A stretch of 29,839 nucleotides of DNA from positions 1 to 29,839 of IMG/VR virus record IMGVR_UViG_3300008113_000485. The stretch is one strand, 5' to 3'. Source of the stretch: a virus. How positions within the stretch are numbered: the first letter of the stretch is position 1; each line of letters starts with the position of its first letter. Below are positions 21,101-29,700 of the stretch, in pieces. A program made the position numbers and the translations under genes. Under the pieces are notes generated by a model. That model worked only from the letters and a program-made list of their open reading frames with translations. It was not told the origin of the DNA and did no database searches.

Positions 21101-23740
21101 AGTGATGCTGGTGTAAATTACACCAACGCTACTTACAATTTGGTAGGCGCCGGCAACGATGCTGTTATCATTGGTGATGATTTCCGTGACGGCGCTGTAT
21201 ATGAAGTTAGAATTGTAACAGCAATGGATTCAACAATAGCTGGTGGTTCAAGCTATATGTTCAATACAAATACTTCACAAGGCGGCGATACTATTTCAAT
21301 CACGCTGGCCGGATCAAATGATAATACTGCTGCAGAATATCGCACATTACGATTATTAATTACCAGCGGAACAGGCACAGGACAATATGGTTATATTGCT
21401 GAATACGACGATGTGGGCAAAGTTGCTTATATCGGAAAAGAATCAAAAGCTTCGTTGACTGTAGTATCAAGTACTACTGGTCTGGCTGGTAGTTTGTACA
21501 CACTTACATCAGTTAGTGGATTAGCAATTAACGACAGAGTGATTTTTACTGGGACCAAATTTGGTAACATACAAGATTTCACTACCTATTACATCAAGAC
21601 CATTGACACAGGTACAAAGAGAATTACATTGAGTCTTAGCTCAGGCGGCGCTACTTATAGTAGTTCGTTAGGAACAGGAACAATGACTTTGCACTTTGTT
21701 GGATGGGAACATATTGTTCCAGGAACTACTATTTTATCAGTGCTAGATAAAAGTTCTAATTACAGCATTGAACCAAGAGTAACTTTTAGCAGCCCTGGAT
21801 TTTCAGCGGCTACCGGTGGTGTACTACCGACCGAAAGCCAGTGGTTAAGTGTTGCATCAAGCGATAGTGTTTATGTAGCAGTAGGGTTGGCATTAAATAC
21901 CGCTGCGTACTCAACAGATGCGCAAACATGGTTAACTGCTAGTTTGCCTTATACTGGATTATGGTCTAGAGTTAGATATGTCAATGGACAATTTATTGCA
22001 TTTGCTGAATTAGGAAAAGCAGCTAGATCTGTGAACGGATTATCATGGTCAGCAATAACAATGCCAAGCACCAAGGTAGACTGGCGCGATGTTACCTATG
22101 GAAATGGCAAATATGTTGCTATTGCCAACGGCGGCACCTCAGCAGCAACCTCAACAGACGGAATTACTTGGACAGCACAAACACTCCCCGAGGGCGCAGA
22201 ATGGAATTCTATAGAGTACGGTAAAGGTAAATTTGTAGTTGCTGCACAAAGTGATTCAACTATAACAAACTTATTGTACAGCACTACAGGACTATCTGGA
22301 TCTTGGACTATCGGTTCGGTTCCAAGTGGAATCATAGCACTAGCATACGGGAACAACAGATTTGTTGCCATTTCCGGTGGATACATTGGGGCTAACACTT
22401 CCTACACCAGTGTTGACGGAGTAACGTGGAGCAGTGCGGTAATAATTCCAACAGCAAACTGGCAAGACCTCACTTATGGTCAAGGATTGTTTATGGCTGT
22501 TGCTACCGGTACTAATACTGTTATTACGTCACAAGATGGTATTTCATGGACCACACAATCTATACCAAGTTCAGGTACTTGGTCGGCAGTGACTTTTGCA
22601 AATATTAACAAGCCAGGTAAATTTCTTATCGTGGCTGGCGGCACTGGAAACAGCACAGCTACTATATTGATAACAACTGGAGTAACTGCACAGGCTCGTG
22701 TCTATGTTGTAGGTAATAAAATATCTCAAGTTAGGTTGTGGGATACAGGTAGTGGATACACTAGCACTCCAGCAATTACACTTACAGATCCAAACAATGT
22801 TAACGATGTTTCACTAGAAGTTAGAAGAGGAAACGGAGTTCTAGGTGTGCCTACTATTGAAAATGGCGGGACCGGATATGCACAGACTAGTACAACAATT
22901 ACTATTACAGGTAATGGTTATAAAGATCAGTATCAAATTGGATCATTTTTAGTTGTTAGCGGATTGACTCGTATTCCAGGACCTGGAGATAACGTTTCGA
23001 TTGGCGGCATTAATGATTACACTTACAAATTATTAAATTGTTTAATTTTAGGTGGGTCACTAGGCAACTACACAGCAAGATTGAATATTGGTAAAGATTT
23101 AAACATTGAAGAATCCCCAGAACATGGAATTCCAGTGTCGATTAGGCAATTTTACAGTCAATGTCGATTAACAGGACACGATTTCTTAGATGTTGGGCTA
23201 GGTAACTTTATCCAAACAAATTATCCTAACACACTATTTCCAAACGGAACTGTGGTTTCTCCTGAAAACGAAGTTCAAGAAGCCAACGGTGGTCGTGTAT
23301 TCTACACAACCACTGATCAAGACGGTAACTTTAGAGTGGGTGAATTATTTGCTGTTGAGCAGTCAACTGGTATTGTTACATTAAATGCTCAATTCTTTGA
23401 ACTGCAAGGTTTAGAAGAATTGCGATTAGGCGGAATTGTTGTAGGCGGAACGGGTGTTGTTGTTCGTGAGTTTTCAACAGATGTAACATTTACATCTGAT
23501 TCGAACAATGTTGTACCGACACAAAAAGCAATCAAAGCCTACATTCAACGTAGGGTATCGGGCGGTGGTGCAGATGCAATTACTGGAGGATTAACTGCTG
23601 GAGTAGTTCAGGTAGGATCACCAGATAGACTTACAACAACAGACGGATCGGCTTTAATTTTTAGAAATAAGGTCAACTTGACAGGCGGTATAGATGGCGA
23701 TATGTTAGTTTTAGCATATTTTACATCTAGTGGGGCGTAA
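18182..23740 (+). CDS. Giant fibre/adhesin protein 1 with carbohydrate-binding-like repeats, beta-helix and propeller-like repeats
   Basis: 1852 aa. Residues 8-470 hold eight copies of a roughly 50-residue unit (WxGxW, TxY, GDxVKYGG, YxCxxxH) resembling CBM5/12-type carbohydrate-binding modules. A pectate-lyase-like beta-helix start follows at about 535 (KVYYVAMTGKDDPLAG, PWRTLRYALE, GDELRSTVI), with WGPSDSTVW and NDFTQVLSDGIG further on. Residues 1091-1170 are an inserted beta domain. Residues 1219-1494 carry seven units of WxxVxYGNGxFVA followed by S-DGxTW, as in a seven-bladed propeller. The C-terminus (1700-1852) has YTTTDQDGNFRVGELFAVEQ and NNVVPTQKAIKAYI. It is likely a virion adhesin binding or cutting surface sugar. 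It starts MAEFKL, with GAGGA overlapping the end of the previous gene. Enzyme activity is not shown. Confidence 0.8.
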   Translation: MAEFKLSRLKFTWLGAWSSYARYNPDDIVSFGGQSYVCLESHAASNDFYGDLNYYNNDVPPLLVPKWELIASGNSWLGDWIASTYYRVGDIIKRGGALYICTFAHTSPAATTGNSSGEQAFSVTGVDASNDPVQLWAQYFSSQSWMKDWTVTTYYKINDVVRYGGRIFKCISAHTSAGDPKDGLEASLSDWVTISIVDAWRGSWALDTKYRLNDLVKDGGNVYQCVTPHVSAVDVAIGREGDASKWALLHNGVQYVGVWSGGIATYKINDVVKYGSYLYQCRQFHTAGTTFDLSYWEIYCPGVQFDQVWQGAVLDGTTVIIPPTVYQTGDIVKYGGNLYVSLLTNINQNPAVTTAWAKLFDAVRVTGEWDQYHPYFPGDVVRRGGNVYTAILDNLNQDPDFFNDDTTTNSVYWDLIITGSKWAGIWIPGRTYVSGETVVWVSSSYICQDKHLSDQGNRPDDDYYEDGSTIVGRYWLKVTNGNKINRLKKRGDLRTFGPTQDGSTVGYTTIEIGTPGHVAQATNGLVTWRPMFETPKVYYVAMTGKDDPLAGTSPNAPWRTLRYALENVTGYATVNVRTGVFEEVLPLRVPAFVAVQGDELRSTVIKPANGIIDQTYYDQIIAAIEYIGNISEFVVRNIPIGADDPVAPTTLLYGEIPQDFSAGAATTDESLIITSLISQIVNRLETFSSISISGSNSLTATANRVKAYNTMINNKAFIKNEVTLYIESVFIDSTAVSLPERWSDDLDRIINGITYDIGYVGNYKTAEASTFFVNAFDYGNNKTENMFLLRDGTGLRNMTLVGLEGTLGELSIYLTRRPSAGAYASLDPGWGPSDSTVWVGSKSPYIQNVTTFGTGCIGLKVDGDIHGGGNQTIVSNDFTQVLSDGIGVWCNGAGRTEAVSVFTYYNYISYLCTAGGKIRGTNGNSSYGTFGAVSEGFSTTENPITATVNNRYYQADVAQTLIGANGDILKVFYSDAGVNYTNATYNLVGAGNDAVIIGDDFRDGAVYEVRIVTAMDSTIAGGSSYMFNTNTSQGGDTISITLAGSNDNTAAEYRTLRLLITSGTGTGQYGYIAEYDDVGKVAYIGKESKASLTVVSSTTGLAGSLYTLTSVSGLAINDRVIFTGTKFGNIQDFTTYYIKTIDTGTKRITLSLSSGGATYSSSLGTGTMTLHFVGWEHIVPGTTILSVLDKSSNYSIEPRVTFSSPGFSAATGGVLPTESQWLSVASSDSVYVAVGLALNTAAYSTDAQTWLTASLPYTGLWSRVRYVNGQFIAFAELGKAARSVNGLSWSAITMPSTKVDWRDVTYGNGKYVAIANGGTSAATSTDGITWTAQTLPEGAEWNSIEYGKGKFVVAAQSDSTITNLLYSTTGLSGSWTIGSVPSGIIALAYGNNRFVAISGGYIGANTSYTSVDGVTWSSAVIIPTANWQDLTYGQGLFMAVATGTNTVITSQDGISWTTQSIPSSGTWSAVTFANINKPGKFLIVAGGTGNSTATILITTGVTAQARVYVVGNKISQVRLWDTGSGYTSTPAITLTDPNNVNDVSLEVRRGNGVLGVPTIENGGTGYAQTSTTITITGNGYKDQYQIGSFLVVSGLTRIPGPGDNVSIGGINDYTYKLLNCLILGGSLGNYTARLNIGKDLNIEESPEHGIPVSIRQFYSQCRLTGHDFLDVGLGNFIQTNYPNTLFPNGTVVSPENEVQEANGGRVFYTTTDQDGNFRVGELFAVEQSTGIVTLNAQFFELQGLEELRLGGIVVGGTGVVVREFSTDVTFTSDSNNVVPTQKAIKAYIQRRVSGGGADAITGGLTAGVVQVGSPDRLTTTDGSALIFRNKVNLTGGIDGDMLVLAYFTSSGA

Positions 23741-23761
23741 GTATAACACTTACAAAAGTTT

Positions 23762-23769
23762 GATAAATA
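23762..23769 (+). promoter_or_regulatory. Late promoter GATAAATA before adhesin 2
   Basis: GATAAATA lies 36 bases before the ATG at 23798, giving a short leader. A GTAAGT/ACTTAC hairpin (23737-23753) at the preceding stop lacks a T run and is not a convincing terminator, so read-through from adhesin 1 is also possible. Confidence 0.6.
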
Positions 23770-23797
23770 TCATATAAGAGCATAAACGGAGCTTTAA

Positions 23798-26700
23798 ATG
23801 GCTGAATTTAAATTAGGTAGAATTAGATTTGTATGGAAAGATCAGTGGACAACTGGAACAACATACTACAAAGACGACGTCGTTAATTATGGCGGTAAAA
23901 CATTCCTTTGCGTAGTAGGACATACTGCTGCTGCGGATTTTTATACCAACTTAGATAACGTTCCAACAAAATGGAATCAATTTTCAGACGGTCAAGTATG
24001 GAAAGGAAACTGGACTGCATCTAGTACATTATATAAAATTGGCGATATTGTAAAATATGGCGGCCTAGTTTATATTTGTATAGATGGTCACGCAAGTCAA
24101 TCTACGCTCGAACTTGATCAAAGTAAATGGGATCTATTTGCCGAGTCACTTGACTGGAAGGGCAATTGGGCTATCAACATAACTTACAAGGTCAATGACG
24201 TTGTTAAATACGGCGGATCTGTATATCTTTGTAATACTGCTCACACATCTGCAGCAAATACTACAGCAGGACTTGAAGCCAACTCCAGCAGCTGGGATAC
24301 CTATTCACGCGGTATAGAATGGAAAGGCAATTGGGCTACTAGCACACGTTACAAACTTGGCGACGTAATAAAATATGGTGCCACAACTTATGTGTGCAAC
24401 ACATATCACACATCTAATGCTTCTGCTGCCAGTGGACTAGAAGTAGATCAAAGCAAATGGGATTATTTTAATCAAGGCATTGAATATAAAGGTGATTGGA
24501 GCGGGTCGACAGTTCGTTATAAAGTTAATGACGTTGTTAAAAATGGCGGCGGCACATGGATTTGTGTAACCAGTCATACAAGCACAGCAAGTTTTGTAAC
24601 TGATCAAGCCAATTGGAATAAATTTGTTGAAGGTGTACAGTATCGCACAAACTGGTCATCAGTTAATTCATATCAACCAGGTGACATTGTAAAGTATGGC
24701 GGAAATAATTATATTTCTAAAACAGCGCACATTGGTTCGGCCGGAAGCCCACCATCAACAAACACAACAGACTGGTCATTATTTGCTACAGGATTTAGTC
24801 TTGTAGGCGATTGGAGTAACGGTACTGCTTATCGTATTGGCGAAATTGTTCGCAACGGTGGGTATACATATGTTGCATTACTTGATAACCAATCACAAAA
24901 ACCACCAAATGCCACATACTGGTCAAAATTAAACGAAGGTATCAAATGGCGCGGTGCTTGGTTAACTGGAACAGCATACGAATTAGGCGATGCAATCAAA
25001 GACAGCACAAACAGTTATATTTGCATCCTTACACATACTGCTGGAACACCAAACAAGCCAACAACTGACATTGCTGGAACATATTGGAATTTATTAACTG
25101 GCGGTAACGAAGAAAGCGTTCTAACTACCACTGGAGATTTAGTATACTATGGTGGCGCAGGCGCTACACGTTTGCCAGTTGGTGATGCAGGTCAAGTGCT
25201 TGCAGTTGAAAACGGATTACCTGCATGGACCTATTTTGGTCGTGTAGCAAAAGTATTTTATGTTGGACCTAACGGCGTTAACAGTCCAGCACCAACTTAC
25301 GGGTTAACTATCGATCAGCCTTTTGCAAGTTTAAGATACGCACTTGAACAAATTGAAAATGGTTATCAAAATGCTAATGCAGGATTCCTATTAAAAAATA
25401 ATAGACAGTTTATTCAGAAAGAAATTGTTGAATACATTGACTATCAAATTGCCAATGCAGTAAGCCCGTTTGTTGGACTAAGCTACATTAAAGCCACATG
25501 CCAACGTGATATGGGACTTTTAGTTGACGCAATTATTCATGATCTAACTCACAGCGGAAATGTCAAAGTTATTGAAGCTGCTAGAACCTATTATAATACA
25601 CTAGGCACTGGTTATATTACAACACCGTTTGGCACACAAGTTGCACAAACAGTTGCCGCTATCAATTACGGTCTTACATTGATGGGTAATATACTAGCAA
25701 ACACTACTCCTGCAAGCAATTATCAAACATTAAATGGTATCGGCTCTGGCGACAGAATTAAACAGTATATCAATACTAGCTATACTGCTGAAAGTGGAAC
25801 CACCACTCTAGCAACAGCATTAACAGCAGTAGTAACTGATGCGTTAACTGCCGGCAACACCAACAGTTTACCAGTAGCAGATATTCCAGGATATACAGTA
25901 TTTGTAAAAACTGGACAATTCTATGAAGTATTACCAATGCGTGTGCCAGCAAATACCGCCATTGTTGGTGACGAACTTCGCTCTTCAAGAATTAGTCCAG
26001 CAGGAAAAATTATTGCAACTAATGATAAAGTCAAGTCAGTATCGGCTCTTCAAAGATTACAAGCAATCACTGATGAAATTATTGTCAACACAACAATTAC
26101 TCCTACAACAGGAAATACAGCAACTCAAGTTACCACAGCACAGATTGCAGGTAGCGTGGGAAGCTCAACAGCAGTAACGTCGGTACAGAATAATACTACT
26201 GAAATTAGAGACATTTTAACTAATGGTATTGGGGCCGCGAACTCATATGTTTACCCAGACCCATCAGGGTATGGCAGTGGGTATAGTAATGCTCGCAGAT
26301 TAATTCTTGCTAACAAAGCATTTTTAGTTGACGAAGTTAGCACTTGGATTCTTGCACAAATTGCAGGAAGCGTTAGCCCGTTTGTAGGATTTACCTATAC
26401 AGGCACACGCAGAACTAAATGCGAACGCGACGTTGGCTATATTGTTGATGCCTTAGTGTATGATTTAACCTACGGCGAAACAAGCGGTTGTAATTTGGCC
26501 ACACAAATTGTGGCTCGTTCATATTATTCATATGGTGTATTTGTTGAGCCAACTGTAGAAAAAGCACCGGCATTGGCTGTGCAAAATCGTATCAAAGACA
26601 TCATTGATAATATTGCCACAGGCAACACAGCAGGTTGGACAAAAACAACAGCATTAAGTCAAGATGTATCAGGAACACCTGGTTCTGCTCCAGCAGCAAC

Positions 26701-29700
26701 ATTTGCCCAAGCACGTATTCAGGAAGTATACGACACTATCAACACTGGCACAACACCAACCACTATCGCTCCAAGTACAGCATGGGTATCAAGTGCATTG
26801 GTAACTGCTGGCGCAGCATTAGCTACTGCTAAAGCAGATATTCAAACGCATGCAACTGACTATGTTGATGTAAACTATCCAACATTAAAATATACTAAAG
26901 CTACATGTGCTCGAGATGTCGGTTATATGGTTGATGCATTAATGTATGATCTAATGTTTGGATCAAACTTCTTGTCAATTCAATCTGGTCTATCATATTA
27001 CAGAGGTACAGCTAGCGCACAGGTAGTAATTGCTAATCAACTAGCTGCAACCAATGCAATTATTAATTTTGTTTCTAAGAAAGCATCGCTATTTGCTGCA
27101 TCGGGCGCAGTAGTTCTTGCAGATAACTTATGGACAGACATTATTGGTTATGTCAACACTGGCACACGCCCAATAGTAACCGGCTCTGTAAAACCAACAA
27201 TTGAGTTATCAATGCTCAATGGTGCTGAAAATTTAAGATTAAACGCAGCATTTTTAGCAGCAGAAGCAACAGCATACATTGTTAATACAAACAAATCAAC
27301 AGTTACAGCCACAACTGGTTCAACTACTGATACGCTAACTGGCGACACTACTTGGATGGTAGTGGGCGATACCGTTAGATTTACAGGTACAGTGTTTGGA
27401 GGTGTTGCTCTCAATACAACTTATTATGTTGTTAACATTGGCGGTGGCACAACATTTAAAATCAGCGATACTTTAGGCGGAGCAGTAAAAGATCTGTCTA
27501 CAGCATCTGGTTCAATGACTGTAACTTATTACTTTAATCAAGCAAGATGTCAAAATGATGTCATTAACTATGTAAATGCCATAGCAGATGATCTAGTAAA
27601 CACAGGTAACTACAATTCTGTAATGGCCGCACGTTATTACAGAAGCGCATTAACAGGTTCTAAACTTGAAGATATGTACTATGTACGTAATGGCGCTGGC
27701 ATCCGCAATCAAACATTGCTAGGATTAGATGGTAGTTCTGATGGTAATACTACTGCTTATCAGTCTCCATTAACTGCGGAGCCAAATGAATACGGAACTA
27801 AACGTCCAAATGCAGGCGCTTACGTTTCTCTTGACCCAGGATGGGGTCCAAGCGATAGCAGAGTATGGGTCACAAACAAATCGACTTATGTACAAAACGT
27901 AACAACATTTGGTATTGGTTGCGTAGGACAAAAAATTGACGGATCATTACACGCAGGTGGTAACGATTCTATTGTATCAAACGACTTTACACAAGTACTA
28001 TCAGATGGTATTGGTGCATGGGTTACTAACTTAGGCCGTGCTGAACTTGTTTCTGTATTCTCATACTATAACTACATTGGTTACCTAGCTGAGAACGGTG
28101 GTAAGATTCGTGCTACAAACGGAAACAACTCCTACGGTACGTTTGGTGCTGTTGCAGAATACATCGATATTAGCGAACAAGAAGTTACTGGTAATGTTAC
28201 CAATAGACTTGCTGAAGCAGGAGTTGCCAACGTAATGACCAGCGGCGATGTTGTATATGCTTTAGAGTATAATAATGCAGGATCTGAATACAGCTCTGCG
28301 GCTTACACATTTTCTGGCTCAGGAATTAGTGTAGCCGCAGTTGGCGACGAATTCCGTGATGGCAGTGTATTCCAAGTTCGTTTGGTTGATCCAGGCGATT
28401 CAACAGGTGGTGGTGGATACAATTATCTAACATCTTCTAACACTGCTCAAGGCGGAACGACAACACAAATTACACTAGCGGCTGCTGATAATCAAGCAAG
28501 TGCGGCATATGTTGGCATGTTTATCTACTTGACAGCAGGTGTAGGCGCTGGCCAGTTTGGTTATATCACAGCTTACAATGCAGCAAGTAAAGTAGCTTTG
28601 GTTTCTAAAGAATCTACAGGAACGGCTGGATGGGATCACGTAGTTCCAGGAACAGCTATCGAAGCTGCTCTTTCTGTAACAACAACTTATACAATTACTC
28701 CAAGATTAACATTTACCGAACCTCCATTTACAACATCAACATCAACATTGCCAAGTTCTCAAAATTGGACTGACGTTGCCTATGGTGACGGTACTGGTTC
28801 TTACACCAGTATTTCTGCAACTGGTGGCGCAGGTACATTGGCCACATTTGATGTTACTCGTAGAGAAGGAGTCTACACTGTTGCTGTTAATGTTCCAGGC
28901 GTTCTATATGTTGCTGGAAATACATTAACAATTCTAGGTACAAGTTTAGGTGGTGCAACACCAGCTAATGACCTTACAATTACTGTTGCTACCATAGCTT
29001 CGGGTAGTAACGGTGTTGCTACAATAACAAGTAGTGGTACAGCAGTAACACAAAACTATGTGGCTATTGCTTACGGAACAACCGCAGCAGCAACATCAAT
29101 AAACGGCACAACTTGGGTTGCAATGACAATGCCAGCGGCCCTTAACTGGACTGCGATAGATTACGGTACTGTGGCAGGAGTAGGTTACTATGTGGCAGTT
29201 GCTTCAGGATCTACAAATGCTTACTACTCTACAAATGGTACTACCTGGTCCGCTGGATCTGTTGGTGCAGGAGCATGGTCAGACATTGCTTACGGTAATG
29301 GATCATTTGTGGCCATTGCTCAAGCATCGGTCTCATCAACCACTTATGCAAGAACAACAAACGGTGGAGTGACTTGGACTGCAAGTACATTTGCAGCTGG
29401 ATCAACAGCGATTGCATACGGTGGTGGAAAATTTGTTACAGTGCAAGGTGGCGGCAGCAGAAATTCTGCGTATTCAATTAATAATGGTGGTGCATGGACC
29501 GTAGTTCAACTGCCAACTAACAATGATTCGTCTAACTCTAACTGGGTTGACATTGCATACGGTAATGGCAGATTTGTTGCAATTGCTGATAATGCAGCAC
29601 AAGCAGCTTATTCATTGAACGGCATTGCATGGACCAGAAGTGTACTACCAAATATCTACGAATGGTCGTCAATTCAATACGGACAAGGTGTTTTCTATGT

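Noticed and set aside
23737-23753. Hairpin GTAAGT/ACTTAC at the end of adhesin 1 as a terminator
   Set aside because: Short AT-rich stem without a T run afterwards; too weak to call.
25923-26177. Gln/Leu-rich + strand frame inside adhesin 2
   Set aside because: Out-of-frame reading of the CAA/ACA-rich adhesin gene; no ribosome site and low complexity.
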